Positions 7,481 through 17,351 are shown, counted from the stretch's first letter. The stretch is DNA of 17,857 nucleotides from JAZGDL01 sp036477795 (GCA_036477795.1 JAZGDL010000202.1:1-17857), one strand, 5' to 3'. Notes: generated by a model not told the origin, from the letters alone. Translations and numbers: made by a program.

Positions 7481-7799
7481 CGTCTATCTTCAGGATATGC
7501 TCGAAGCGGCGCGAAAGGTTCACAGCTACACTGAGGGCCTTACCAAAGAAGCCTTCGCTACAGACGACAGGACCGTCGACGCGGTGGTCCGCAACCTGGA
7601 GGTGCTTGGCGAGGCCGCGAAGGGAATCCCAGATGAATTCCGCCAAAGCCACCCAGCCATTCCGTGGAAACGTATCAGCGGTCTGCGCGATGTCCTGATT
7701 CACGAGTATTTCGGCATTGATCTTGACATCGTCTGGGACATCGTCCAGAACAAAACCCCGCCGTTGGAACGGGAGTTGCGCAAGCTTCTGATCCCGTAA
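7464..7799 (+). CDS. hepT: HepT-like HEPN ribonuclease toxin (DUF86, module 2)
   Basis: A 111-residue classical HepT/DUF86 protein. Diagnostic features are NLEVLGEAAK at 44-53, HPAIPWKRISGLRDVLIHEYFG around 63-84 in pieces, and the RX4HXY motif at Arg75, His80 and Tyr82. The family cleaves RNA and is held inactive by its MntA partner. The gene overlaps the MNT gene by 17 bases, with GAGG six bases before the ATG. It ends 90 bases before hutU. Confidence 0.9.
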   Translation: MPRNYSVYLQDMLEAARKVHSYTEGLTKEAFATDDRTVDAVVRNLEVLGEAAKGIPDEFRQSHPAIPWKRISGLRDVLIHEYFGIDLDIVWDIVQNKTPPLERELRKLLIP

Positions 7800-7889
7800 A
7801 TAGGGTCGGCGAAGCCGCCGGATGAGTCGATTGGACTACGCGGTGGCATACTGAGCCTTCGCGAGCATCCCTTCCGGGAGGAACAAGTC

Positions 7890-9569
<1,680 letters not shown>

Positions 9570-9590
9570 AATCCACAGGGGACACGAATT

Positions 9591-10106
9591 GTGAATGGTG
9601 AGTTGCTGCAACGCCGGGAGCGACGGCGGGTACAATATGGACGTTTGGAACGACGAGCGCTCGCCCGTCAACGCTATGCAGATGCGGAAGTTACGGCAAT
9701 TCTGGGCGGTTTTGAGAACGCGCGAAACCCCGACAGCAGTTTCGTGTTTCACTTTACAAAGCCCTTGAGCGCTGCGGGAGTTATACGGAACGGAATGTGG
9801 GGCTCTAAGCCGCATCGTACACTATTGGGGGCAATTGTCGGTGTCTTCTCGGCCGCGAGCTTCCACGGGATCGGCGTTGCATATTTCGGCACGGTTCCGC
9901 GGCCCGGGTGGTTTCTGTTTCACTTCGGGTGGGGTTTGTGTTGGGCACCCGTCCGCATCGCGGTTGACACTGTCCGAACGCCGATAGACCGACTGAGGAC
10001 CACGAGATTATGGCCGCCACGAACAAGATATTGCAAACTCCGAACGAACGAACGGATCGTCCTCGGGGAGGGGATCCGTCAAATCGAGACCTATCAGGCC
10101 GCGTGA
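9591..10106 (+). CDS. Doubtful hypothetical protein
   Basis: A 171-codon frame starts at GTG 9591, 21 bases after the hutU stop, with AGGGGAC upstream. I do not recognise it. It has a basic N-terminus, a central glycine- and aromatic-rich hydrophobic stretch (about residues 80-130), and a C-terminal part overlapping the next gene by 97 bases. That overlap argues against the full frame. A competing 43-codon frame at 9637-9768 has a TACAAT just before its ATG. This part of the insert may be non-coding or decayed. Confidence 0.3.
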   Translation: MNGELLQRRERRRVQYGRLERRALARQRYADAEVTAILGGFENARNPDSSFVFHFTKPLSAAGVIRNGMWGSKPHRTLLGAIVGVFSAASFHGIGVAYFGTVPRPGWFLFHFGWGLCWAPVRIAVDTVRTPIDRLRTTRLWPPRTRYCKLRTNERIVLGEGIRQIETYQAA

Positions 10107-11062
10107 AGGTCTACTTCGGAGTGAACGTGGCCTCGTTCCTCTTGTTGCTCGGCGCTGCGGTTTGGGCCCTTTACAGACTGTTTGCCCTCCCGTGGTATGC
10201 CTGGTTTCTGATACTGCCCGCGAGCGGTATTACCGCCGCCCTTCTCGTCGAGCGCGTGGTCTCAGGTCTTACAAACACTGTCTTGTTCGCGATGTACCGG
10301 CGGCGGGACGCAAAGGCCCTGTTCGAACACGTCGCCCGCCTTGTCGAAGAGCATCCGAACGGCTGCAATGATCCTCTAATCATCGGTGCTGTACGAGGGC
10401 AACTGGATTCGTCCGAGGATCCTCCTGGCGTTTGCTTAATCCTCCTGCGCAGCCACCAAATCACAAGTTGGCCCGAATGGGCCTTGCGAGCCCTCCCCGT
10501 ATACATCGGGCTCGGCAGCCGGTCGGACGGTTGGGAGAGGGGAATCGTCTGGAAACACATCGAGGCTTGCATACCTGCAGACGACAGGCGCATGATCATT
10601 ACCGAGTGGTGTAACCGGCGCTACGTAGAAGCCGACCTAGATCGCGCCGCATGCAGTTTCGTGAAACATGTCGCTCCGGTTTTCGAACGGGCCTTACGAC
10701 AGATCCCTGCTCCAAACCCTCGGGCAACCGTTGCACTTGTCGCACACGCACTCTCCGAGATCGAACTCCAAATCAAGAAAAAGTGGCCGCAGATCGCGGC
10801 TAGTATCGAAAGGTCGCGCCGGTCTTTGCTTGAAAAGGAAGGGATCTTGCCCTCTTCGGATCAGGAAGTCGAAATCGCAGGAATTGTCGCACAGATAGAA
10901 TTGACCGCGACCGAGATCCCGACTTTTCAAGCTGCAATCGGCGGAGTACTGGTCAACATCCTCCGGCAATCAAAGCAAGGTAGAACGTCCGAGTTTCGTG
11001 CGAGCGGGATTGCCGATATTCTCGCTGTTTTCGCCATTCGCATTGGGACGGACCAGATCTAG
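10010..11062 (+). CDS. Unknown membrane-anchored protein with large soluble C-terminal part
   Basis: A 350-residue protein I cannot assign to a family. A polar N-terminal tail of ~34 residues is followed by two hydrophobic helices at about 36-58 and 62-82. The remaining ~265 residues are soluble and rich in helix-forming sequence, with no catalytic motif I recognise. Both helices close together put both ends on the same side of the membrane, probably the cytoplasm given the Arg-rich stretch after the second helix (RRRDAK, ~97-102). It has no clear Shine-Dalgarno sequence at the ATG. It faces the kinase-receiver pair, which is encoded on the other strand and ends toward it. A TTGACA at 9964-9969 has no matching -10 box. 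Confidence 0.65.
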   Translation: MAATNKILQTPNERTDRPRGGDPSNRDLSGRVKVYFGVNVASFLLLLGAAVWALYRLFALPWYAWFLILPASGITAALLVERVVSGLTNTVLFAMYRRRDAKALFEHVARLVEEHPNGCNDPLIIGAVRGQLDSSEDPPGVCLILLRSHQITSWPEWALRALPVYIGLGSRSDGWERGIVWKHIEACIPADDRRMIITEWCNRRYVEADLDRAACSFVKHVAPVFERALRQIPAPNPRATVALVAHALSEIELQIKKKWPQIAASIERSRRSLLEKEGILPSSDQEVEIAGIVAQIELTATEIPTFQAAIGGVLVNILRQSKQGRTSEFRASGIADILAVFAIRIGTDQI

Positions 11063-11411
11063 GGCACCAACAAGCGCTGAGCAATCTGGGAGGAATCAAG
11101 TCGCCTCTTCCCCTCGGGTGCTGGCTTCGATCTCGCGATTGATCTCGCTAATCTGGCACTCAAAAGCAGACGTGGTCATCACATACCTCCGCAGTTTTCT
11201 GAGGAATGTCTGTGCCTTAGCAGGAAGGGCCAGGGGGGCGGACTTTGGCACCTTAAGTATAACATGTCGTCCAACATAACTTCATCTCGCGAACTGCTCG
11301 GGGCCGCATCGATTTCGTGCAAGCAGATCGACCCAACTAAACGAACGGGACTATTCGAAATTCGTCGGGGGTTCCCAGTGTCGTTCGTGGAGAGTTGTCT
11401 CCAGGACGCGC
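11063..11411. other. Intergenic gap between convergent genes, nothing recognised
   Basis: This 349-base stretch lies between the 3' end of the unknown membrane protein and the 3' end of the receiver gene. Small frames on both strands lack start signals and composition typical of genes. I see no convincing terminator hairpin or RNA gene. It is comparatively AT-rich around 11250-11290. Confidence 0.5.
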
Positions 11412-11843
11412 TCAATCGCGACCAAGCAATAGCCCGATAGCGTTGATCAACGGCGTCGAAGTTGCTTCCTTCGAAAGAGTGATCACTCGTTCCGGCAGTC
11501 CCGTGAGATCGGCTTCCAGATCAACTGCGTCGAGAACGGTATACAAAATGATCGGAACATTCGGACAATATTCCGCAAACCGACGTCCGCATCGAATTCC
11601 AGCCCGTGCCGGTCCGTTTCGAACATCTTCCGGCGGTCGAGGAATGTCGGCGCGGGGGTCGGTCCACCGGACGATAACGTCCAGAACGACGATGTCCGGC
11701 GGATGTTCCTGCCATTCGCTGAGGATTTCTCGAAACTCCATCTCGGTTCGCACAACACGGACCGACGCTCCTAACTCGCTAACGAGCTCCGAACGAATCC
11801 AATCAGCCTGAAGATGATCGTCCTCAAGCAGTACGATGTTCAC
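11412..11843 (-). CDS. Stand-alone response regulator receiver domain
   Basis: A 143-residue CheY-like receiver with no output domain. The acidic pocket is Asp8-Asp9 (LLEDDH), the phosphoacceptor is Asp55 (VVLDV), and the switch residues are Thr102 (LYT) and Lys125 (LSKEA). A loop of about 25 residues after Asp55 is longer than usual. The start is GTG at 11843, eight bases after a strong GGAGGG (11852-11857 on the other strand). That site lies within the 15 bases separating it from the kinase gene, so the two genes form an operon. Its output must be a protein partner, not DNA binding by itself. Confidence 0.88.
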   Translation of the reverse strand: MNIVLLEDDHLQADWIRSELVSELGASVRVVRTEMEFREILSEWQEHPPDIVVLDVIVRWTDPRADIPRPPEDVRNGPARAGIRCGRRFAEYCPNVPIILYTVLDAVDLEADLTGLPERVITLSKEATSTPLINAIGLLLGRD

Positions 11844-11858
11844 TTTGCTTGCCCTCCA

Positions 11859-13751
11859 TCATTTGGGTTCACGGAAGATCAACTTGAATTCAGTCCAGCC
11901 GGCCTCGTCCGTCGGTCTTACATCGAGATGCCCACCGTGCATCTCCATGATACGATTCACGACCCACAGTCCGATGCCGCTTCCCACGTCGGTGCACAGA
12001 ACGGCCTCATCGCTGCGCCACCCTCTCTCCACGCATTGCGTCCGGTGCTCTCGAAGAAGCTTGATTCCCTTGTTCAGCACAGAAATATGAAAGTTGCCAG
12101 TGTTGGTCAAACCCCCATGGACTCGTACCGTGCTGTCGGCGACGCTGTACTTCGCCGCGTTATCCAGGAGATTGCTGACCGCTTGCTCGAGCAGGTCGTA
12201 GTTGATGCGGAAACGATGGATACTCGCAACGTCGTAGGAATCGTGGTCCACTTCAAAGTGCACCGGATGACCGGGGTCCGCGAGAATCTCATGGTCTTCG
12301 GCGGCTTCGGTGAGCATGCGGTCCAACGTCTTGTAGTCCAGCACCGCCGAATTGCAGAGGAGTCGCGTGGATGCACCTCCCGCAGATTCTTGAAATACCC
12401 CGATGATGAGTGCCACGCGCTTGGCCTTCCGTATCAGCCCGCGCACGGCAAACAGACTTTCCCGGTCCGCAGTCCCTGCGGACCGGCCGATGGCAAATGC
12501 GACCTGCCTCTCCGCTTGAATAAGCGGTCCTCTCAATTCGTGGCTTAGGTCCTCAAAGGTGCGGACTTCGCCGGCGATTTTAGCGCGAAGCCGTTCTTCG
12601 ACTAGGCTAAGTCGGTCAGCCACTTGACGCTCGCGCGCCCACGTGCCCCAACAACGGCTGATCTGTGCCGCGATGAGCTGAAGGAGTTCCAGGTCATCGT
12701 TCGAGAAGTAGTAGGGGGCTTCGTGAGCGGTACAACAGCGAATGACGCCGACGACCGCATCTCCGGAAAGGACCGGTGCGGCGATGAAGCTCATTGGCCA
12801 TAAATCGTCATGCTGTCTTTGTGGAATCCTGTTTGGAACCACTTTGCTGAATCCGAGCGAGTCCTTCCAGATAATTCCGGGGTAACGTGACTGGATGCGC
12901 CGCTCGTCGTCGTGGAAGTTGGCGAGGTTCAAAATCCTGACGGCTTCTCCGTGTTCGAGCACCCAGCCTGTAATGCCCTCGTCCGTGCACTTGCGATAGC
13001 GCTGCTTGGGAATGGCCTCGGTCCAAGAGGTACCGGCTAATTGACAGAAGCCCGCGTCGTTGGGATCGTCGAGAAACACGGAAGTCTCTAGGCTGTGAAA
13101 TGCCCCGGACGCGGCCTCACATATCGCAGACATGACTTTGCCGTGGTTGTCCTCCGTCGCGGATCCGTTCGCCCCTTGTTGTTCGGCTTCGTGAACGATG
13201 CGCTCGACCTTTTGAACGAGATGAAAACTGATCCGATCGCGCACCGCCCTGTAGAGTTCTGCCAGGTTCCCGACGAGATGGCGCAATCTCGCCTCGTCGT
13301 CATCCACAAACGGACGCCGAGTATCTCGGGAATACGCGTTCAGCGCGACACGAACACCGGCATCCGATTTCCACGGTACCGGGACGATGAGCATGCGCGT
13401 AATCTGGTTCAGGCGAAGGAATTCGTCGTACACGACATCGCGATCATTCGGGATATGGTTTGAACGCCTCGGCTCATCCAAAAGGACTGCTCCTCCCGTG
13501 ACGGATTTCTCAAGAGGAATATCGTGTATGACGAACACGTCAGGATCCGCGTCGTCCGGAAACCACGAAGCGAGTACGAACAGGTGACCTTGAGGCGACT
13601 CTGGCGTGAATTTAGCCCCGGGGGCGGATTGCCAGAGAATACAGCCATAACAGTCCATCAATTCGGCTACTCTCTTGAGCATGTCGGAGAGGCCATGCTC
13701 GGGCTCGGTGCCAAGCGCGGCGTACACGATTTCAGAGAGGTCATCTGGCAT
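11859..13751 (-). CDS. GAF-GAF sensor histidine kinase
   Basis: A 630-residue soluble kinase. Two GAF-like ligand or redox sensor domains are at about residues 15-165 and 204-374. A helical dimerisation segment follows, with the phosphorylatable His404 in DLSHELRGP. The HATPase_c domain has the N box Asn531 in LLDNAAKYS and the G2 box GSGIGLW starting near residue 589. The G1 box reads VLNKGIK, with Asn where Asp is usual, a variation that some families tolerate. No membrane helix is seen. The frame extends to 13964, but that extension is antisense to the hutU fragment. I chose the ATG at 13751, which lies 20 bases after a good promoter. It is predicted to phosphorylate the receiver encoded 15 bases downstream. 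Confidence 0.87.
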   Translation of the reverse strand: MPDDLSEIVYAALGTEPEHGLSDMLKRVAELMDCYGCILWQSAPGAKFTPESPQGHLFVLASWFPDDADPDVFVIHDIPLEKSVTGGAVLLDEPRRSNHIPNDRDVVYDEFLRLNQITRMLIVPVPWKSDAGVRVALNAYSRDTRRPFVDDDEARLRHLVGNLAELYRAVRDRISFHLVQKVERIVHEAEQQGANGSATEDNHGKVMSAICEAASGAFHSLETSVFLDDPNDAGFCQLAGTSWTEAIPKQRYRKCTDEGITGWVLEHGEAVRILNLANFHDDERRIQSRYPGIIWKDSLGFSKVVPNRIPQRQHDDLWPMSFIAAPVLSGDAVVGVIRCCTAHEAPYYFSNDDLELLQLIAAQISRCWGTWARERQVADRLSLVEERLRAKIAGEVRTFEDLSHELRGPLIQAERQVAFAIGRSAGTADRESLFAVRGLIRKAKRVALIIGVFQESAGGASTRLLCNSAVLDYKTLDRMLTEAAEDHEILADPGHPVHFEVDHDSYDVASIHRFRINYDLLEQAVSNLLDNAAKYSVADSTVRVHGGLTNTGNFHISVLNKGIKLLREHRTQCVERGWRSDEAVLCTDVGSGIGLWVVNRIMEMHGGHLDVRPTDEAGWTEFKLIFREPK

Positions 13752-13778
13752 AAACACACCATGGACGATTGATCGCGC

Positions 13779-13807
13779 CTTATACGCGAAAGAGGGGAGT
13801 CCGACAA
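13779..13807 (-). promoter_or_regulatory. Sigma70-type promoter of the kinase-receiver operon
   Basis: On the minus strand TTGTCG (13802-13807) and TATAAG (13779-13784) are separated by exactly 17 bases, matching consensus at 4 of 6 and 5 of 6 positions. Transcription would begin near 13772, about 20 bases before the kinase ATG. The promoter lies wholly inside the inserted segment, just outside the hutU fragment, so the pair brought its own promoter. Confidence 0.6.
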
Positions 13808-13838
13808 GGGGCGGGTTCCCGAGGACTGCTTTCGAGTG

Positions 13839-14142
13839 CCGCGAGACCGAAGCCATGCGCAACGGCTCCGACGCCATCGCCGATTGGCCCATCCTCAACG
13901 CCCTGCTGAACACCGCCTGCGGCGCGTCCTGGGTCAGCGTGCACCACGGCGGCGGCGTGGGCATCGGCTACTCCATCCATGCCGGGCAGGTCATCGTCGC
14001 CGACGGCACGCCCCAGGCCGCCGCCCGCTTGCAGCGCGTGTTGACCGCCGACCCCGCAACAGGAATCTTCCGCCACGCAGACGCCGGATACGACAAAGCC
14101 AAGAAAATCGCAAACGATCGCGGTGTGAAACTGCCTCGCTAA
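13839..14142 (+). pseudogene. hutU: 5'-truncated second copy of the hutU 3' end
   Basis: It encodes the last ~100 residues of urocanate hydratase, from RETEAM to the stop, without the rest of the enzyme. It cannot make a working hydratase because the NAD-binding part and the signature cysteine are missing. Homology to the complete gene starts abruptly at about 13839. The frame is intact and ends RGVKLPR with TAA, closer to typical HutU ends than the LKLAR end of the full copy. Its GC-rich codon use matches the body of hutU, suggesting this is the native end displaced by an insertion. An in-frame ATG exists at 13855 but has no translation signal. Confidence 0.9.
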
Positions 14143-14220
14143 GTTGTACAAGGATGGGTATGATTGACGCAGGACATTAACCGGGCCTATCAGCTCCCGG
14201 TAGGAGCCTACGATAACCAG

Positions 14221-14526
14221 ATGATGCTTCACGGTATTGACATAGACCCAAACAAACTCGCCGATTTCTGCAAGCGAAACGGCATCCGGCGGCTCTCCTT
14301 ATTCGGGTCGATCCTGCGTGACGACTTCCGTCCGGACAGCGATGTCGACGTGCTGGTCGAGTTTGAGCCGGGCCAACGTGTCGGCCTGTTTCGGCTCACC
14401 GGCATGCAGATCGAACTTGGCGGTATCCTCGGACACAAGGTGGACATGAACACGCCGGGCTTCCTGTCGCCTTATTTCCGCGATCAAGTCTTGCGCGAGG
14501 CACTACCGCAGTATGTCGCAGCATAA
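14221..14526 (+). CDS. mntA: MNT-type nucleotidyltransferase antitoxin (module 3)
   Basis: A 101-residue MNT protein of the common short type. GSx10DxD is complete: Gly29-Ser30, Asp41 and Asp43 in SDVDVLVEFEPG. The third acid is Asp75 in HKVDMNTP, and the family end LSPYFRDQVLREA is present. I start it at the ATG pair at 14221/14224 because the preserved family sequence begins there. A TTG at 14164 with AAGGA nine bases upstream would add 19 residues of unrelated sequence and cannot be excluded. It follows the displaced hutU end by 78 bases. Confidence 0.85.
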   Translation: MMLHGIDIDPNKLADFCKRNGIRRLSLFGSILRDDFRPDSDVDVLVEFEPGQRVGLFRLTGMQIELGGILGHKVDMNTPGFLSPYFRDQVLREALPQYVAA

Positions 14527-14851
14527 CGACGAGATTAGCCTTCGCCATATGCTCGACTACGCCCGGGAAGCCGTTGCCATGGTCCAAGGAAAGGTCCGCG
14601 CGGACCTCGACCACGACCGCATGTTGGAGCTCGCCCTCGTTCGCCTCGTGGAGATTGTCGGAGAGGCCGCGGCACGCGTCTCACCCGCCGGTCAAGAGAG
14701 GTACTCAGGCCTACCTTGGCCACAGATCATCGGGACACGGCACCGGCTCGTGCACGGGTACGGCAAGGTAGACTTGAACGTTCTATGGGACACCGTTATT
14801 GATGATCTGCCTCCGCTGATCGCAGCACTTGAACGCATTGTCGATTCTTAA
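14513..14851 (+). CDS. hepT: HepT-like HEPN ribonuclease toxin (DUF86, module 3)
   Basis: A 112-residue HepT-type protein with VRLVEIVGEAAARV (43-56) and the RX4HXY motif at Arg76, His81 and Tyr83 in TRHRLVHGYG. GLPWPQIIGTRHRLVHGY matches the helix-turn before the active site in this family. It overlaps the MNT gene by 14 bases, with GAGG ten bases before its ATG. It is clearly diverged from the HepT of module 2, so the modules are not a recent duplication. The 170 bases after it hold no gene; a 6-bp stem CAACAC/GTGTTG at 14994-15013 is weak. Confidence 0.9.
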   Translation: MSQHNDEISLRHMLDYAREAVAMVQGKVRADLDHDRMLELALVRLVEIVGEAAARVSPAGQERYSGLPWPQIIGTRHRLVHGYGKVDLNVLWDTVIDDLPPLIAALERIVDS

Positions 14852-15021
14852 CCGTCGGAGTTAGAGATCCCGACCAGTTTTTCTCCTCCGGTGCAGATGG
14901 TTGACAGAATGATCTCCGTCATCGAAGCAGCAACACGACTTGGGCCGCGTAATCATAGGGGCGCTCCCACCCGCAACGATCGCGTCGCGGGGGCAACACG
15001 AAGGTATGTGTTGAGTGGCGG

Positions 15022-15531
15022 TTATCGTGGTCGCCCGATCTTGTCCAGAAGCCGCTCGAGCACGCTCGGGGGGACCAGATTCCTCAGCCTCTCGGTGTTC
15101 ACGCCGCCCAGCTCCACAATCTGTTTAATCAGCGTGCTGGAGGTGAGGGCGTACTGCTCACTGGTCATCAAGAAGACCGTTTCGACGTCACCGACGATCA
15201 GGTTGGCGTTGGCGAACTGTAACTCGTCGCGAAGATCGGATCCATCCCGGATTCCACGGAGAATTACGTTGCCGCCGACTTGGCGCACGAATTCCATGGT
15301 CAATCCGTCGTAACTTTCGACCGAGGCATTCTCAATTTCACGCACCAGCTCGCGGATCATTTCGACTCGTTCCCGGGGGCTGAACATCGCACTCTTTTCG
15401 GGATTATGCCCCACCCCGATGACGATGCGGGTGAAAAGTCTGGACGCTCGGCGGATCAGATCCGTGTGCCCCAGCGTGACCGGATCGAACGTGCCCGGAA
15501 ACACCGCGATGGTTTCTCTATTAGCAGCCAT
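15022..15531 (-). CDS. coaD: Phosphopantetheine adenylyltransferase
   Basis: Transfers AMP from ATP to 4'-phosphopantetheine, making dephospho-CoA, the penultimate step of coenzyme A synthesis. The 169 residues fit the family. The nucleotidyltransferase motif TxGH is Thr19-His22 within PGTFDPVTLGH. Further landmarks are GHNPEKSAMFS, ILRGIRDGSDLRDELQFA in pieces (~95-112) and the C-terminal VP(P)SVLERL helix. The frame is open to 15645, but the ATG at 15531 gives the family-typical N-terminus. An AGGAG (15548-15552 region) is somewhat far upstream at 16 bases. Confidence 0.95.
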   Translation of the reverse strand: MAANRETIAVFPGTFDPVTLGHTDLIRRASRLFTRIVIGVGHNPEKSAMFSPRERVEMIRELVREIENASVESYDGLTMEFVRQVGGNVILRGIRDGSDLRDELQFANANLIVGDVETVFLMTSEQYALTSSTLIKQIVELGGVNTERLRNLVPPSVLERLLDKIGRPR

Positions 15532-15562
15532 GATCGGCTCGGTCTTACTCCTGCAGCTTGAT

Positions 15563-15591
15563 ATTGTACTCGCGTGGCGGTCGGGTGTTAA
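15563..15591 (-). promoter_or_regulatory. coaD: Sigma70-type promoter of coaD
   Basis: On the minus strand TTAACA (15586-15591) and TACAAT (15563-15568) are separated by exactly 17 bases, each matching consensus at 5 of 6 positions. The start would be near 15556, giving a leader of about 25 bases that contains the AGGAG. Confidence 0.7.
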
Positions 15592-15618
15592 GCGCCAGGG
15601 CCCCGATCGATCCGGCGG

Positions 15619-15671
15619 TGTGGGACCGGCTTTCCAGCCGGTCAATGACAGGTTAGAAAACCTGTCCCACA
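15619..15671. repeat. Three-way-junction palindromic repeat
   Basis: An outer stem TGTGGGAC (15619-15626) / GTCCCACA (15664-15671) encloses two adjacent hairpins. The first is ACCGGCT-TTCC-AGCCGGT (15625-15642) and the second GACAGGTT-AGAA-AACCTGTC (15647-15666). All arms are perfect. It lies between the end of the spoVR gene and the coaD promoter, and could end spoVR transcription. The form resembles dispersed REP-type elements. Confidence 0.8.
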
Positions 15672-15681
15672 GGCGTTCAGC

Positions 15682-17247
15682 TCAGACGCTGTGCAGCGGC
15701 GACTCGATGCTTTCATCGATACGCTGCTGCGTGGACTGCTCGCCGTCGAAGGTGAACAGCATGGCATCGTCATCGACCACGGTATGCAGATGTACCGGAC
15801 GTTCCCAGATCTTTTGAATAAACTTGAGCGTCTCCACCGAGTACTTGATGTCCAGGTCCACTCCGCTGTGCTTGTGCATCAGGTACAGCTCGCCACGATT
15901 GCGGTAGTTGCCGTCCACCACATAGATGTATGGCTGGCCGTGATTGGCCAGTTGAAACAAGAGCTGGGCCTTGATCTTGTCGAAATCGCGATTCACCACC
16001 ACCATCCGCCCCGTCGACGGATCGTAGCGATAATGGTAGAGCTTCTGTGCTTCCACAAACTCCGGCGTCAGGAACTCGTCGATGAAGGTGATGTCGTTGT
16101 AAATCCTGCGTGCTTCGAAGATCTTCTCCCGGCCGGCGGAGCCCCGCCCTACCACGCGTCCTTTAGGCGGTTCCCTGGTCTGCCACTTGCGCCGCTTCTC
16201 GATGTCTTCACAGCGGTCGAATTCAAGGCCGTGCCGCCCGGTATTCCACCGCCGCTCGATGTCACGGAACAGCTCCACCCCGAGCTTGTAGGGATTAAGC
16301 CGCCCCGGTGACGTCGCCAGCGTCCCCGCATGATGATCGCAATAGGTAATCAGCTCATCATCGCTCACGCAGTAATTGGTCATGATGGTCGAGTGCCAGT
16401 ACACCGCCCATCCTTCGTTCATGATCTTGGTCTGGGCCTGCGGCGCGAAATAGTAGGCTTCCTCGCGCACCATAGACAGAATGTCCGACTGCCAATCCGT
16501 AAGTGGAGCATGCTCCAGCAGAAACAGCAACACGTCCCGGGCCGGCTCAGCAGGGACTTGACGCGTTGTCGTCTCGCGGGACTCCCGTATTGCGTCACGC
16601 TCCTTTTCCAGCGCTTCGGGCGGATTGATATAGCGGTCCATGTACGGCTTGGCTGGATAACGTGTCACCTCCACGCCGGCCTCTTCACCGTCTCCGCGCT
16701 GCGTTCGGCTGGGTTGTCGGCGCATGAACATCGAATGCGGATCTATCAGATTGTCCAGGGCGTGGCAGGTCTCGATGAAATGCTCGACCGTTTTCAGGGT
16801 GTGGCGGTCGATGTAGCGCCGCACCCGCGTGGCGTGGTTGGCCATCTCGTCCATCATCCGCCGGTTGGTCTGCGAGAACCAGATGTTGTTCTTGAAGAAG
16901 TCGCAGTGACCGTACACGTGGGCCATCACGATCTTCTGGTCCACCAGGGCGTTGTCGCTCAGAAGATAGGCGTAACAGGGGTCGTTGTTGATCACCATCT
17001 CGTAGACCTTGCTCAGCCCGTAGCGGTGCGTGCGGGTCATCCGTTCGTATTCCATCCCGAATCGCCAGTGCGGATACCGTCGCGGAAACCCCCCGTAGGC
17101 CGCCACCTGGTTCATCTGGTGGGAATCCAGCATCTCGAAGACCGTCTCGTAGAAGTCCAGGCCTTCGCGGCGGGCGTGCTCTGCGATAGTCTCCGCCCAT
17201 TCAGCCACCTCGCGCGGCAGTGAATTGGATAAACCTGAACGTCTCAT
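15682..17247 (-). CDS. spoVR: SpoVR-family protein (YcgB-like)
   Basis: A 521-residue protein of the SpoVR/YcgB family, whose biochemical role is not established. In Bacillus it affects spore cortex formation, and in enterobacteria it belongs to a stationary-phase stress group with YeaG and YeaH. Landmarks are EMLDSHQMNQVAAYGGFP, HWRFGMEYER, a run of conserved histidines and acids in VMAHVYGHCDFFKNN, NEGWAVYWHSTIM, and the C-terminal HKHSGVDLDIKYS. Length is normal. The frame extends to a TTG at 17268, but I prefer the ATG at 17247. The next gene upstream on the same strand is the YeaH-like protein, about 100 bases away, with a palindrome between them. Confidence 0.93.
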   Translation of the reverse strand: MRRSGLSNSLPREVAEWAETIAEHARREGLDFYETVFEMLDSHQMNQVAAYGGFPRRYPHWRFGMEYERMTRTHRYGLSKVYEMVINNDPCYAYLLSDNALVDQKIVMAHVYGHCDFFKNNIWFSQTNRRMMDEMANHATRVRRYIDRHTLKTVEHFIETCHALDNLIDPHSMFMRRQPSRTQRGDGEEAGVEVTRYPAKPYMDRYINPPEALEKERDAIRESRETTTRQVPAEPARDVLLFLLEHAPLTDWQSDILSMVREEAYYFAPQAQTKIMNEGWAVYWHSTIMTNYCVSDDELITYCDHHAGTLATSPGRLNPYKLGVELFRDIERRWNTGRHGLEFDRCEDIEKRRKWQTREPPKGRVVGRGSAGREKIFEARRIYNDITFIDEFLTPEFVEAQKLYHYRYDPSTGRMVVVNRDFDKIKAQLLFQLANHGQPYIYVVDGNYRNRGELYLMHKHSGVDLDIKYSVETLKFIQKIWERPVHLHTVVDDDAMLFTFDGEQSTQQRIDESIESPLHSV

Positions 17248-17285
17248 AGCAGTCTCAGAATCCCGCAACCGACCATCGACCGTTC

Positions 17286-17313
17286 AAGCCCACGGGTTGC
17301 AACCCGTGGGCTT
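17286..17313. repeat. Perfect 28-bp palindrome
   Basis: AAGCCCACGGGTT (17286-17298), then GC, then AACCCGTGGGCTT (17301-17313): a fully self-complementary sequence. It lies between the yeaH-like gene and spoVR on the minus strand. It could act as a terminator or processing stem for the yeaH transcript, or be one more dispersed repeat. No U-tract follows in the direction of transcription. Confidence 0.75.
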
Positions 17314-17351
17314 TCGTACGCGTCTATCTCTCATCCACCTGACCGACACCC

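Noticed and set aside
13752..13964. N-terminal extension of the sensor kinase into the hutU fragment
   Set aside because: These codons are the reverse complement of hutU sequence, and a good promoter lies between them and the ATG at 13751.
13675..14142. Intact 155-residue plus-strand gene
   Set aside because: Only the part from about 13839 is hutU; the first part is antisense to the kinase gene and its promoter.
15532..15645. Longer N-terminus for CoaD
   Set aside because: The extension crosses the promoter and the leader, and family proteins begin at the ATG at 15531.
16330..17223. 297-codon frame on the plus strand
   Set aside because: Antisense to the SpoVR gene, with a His/Val-rich translation caused by reading the complementary strand.
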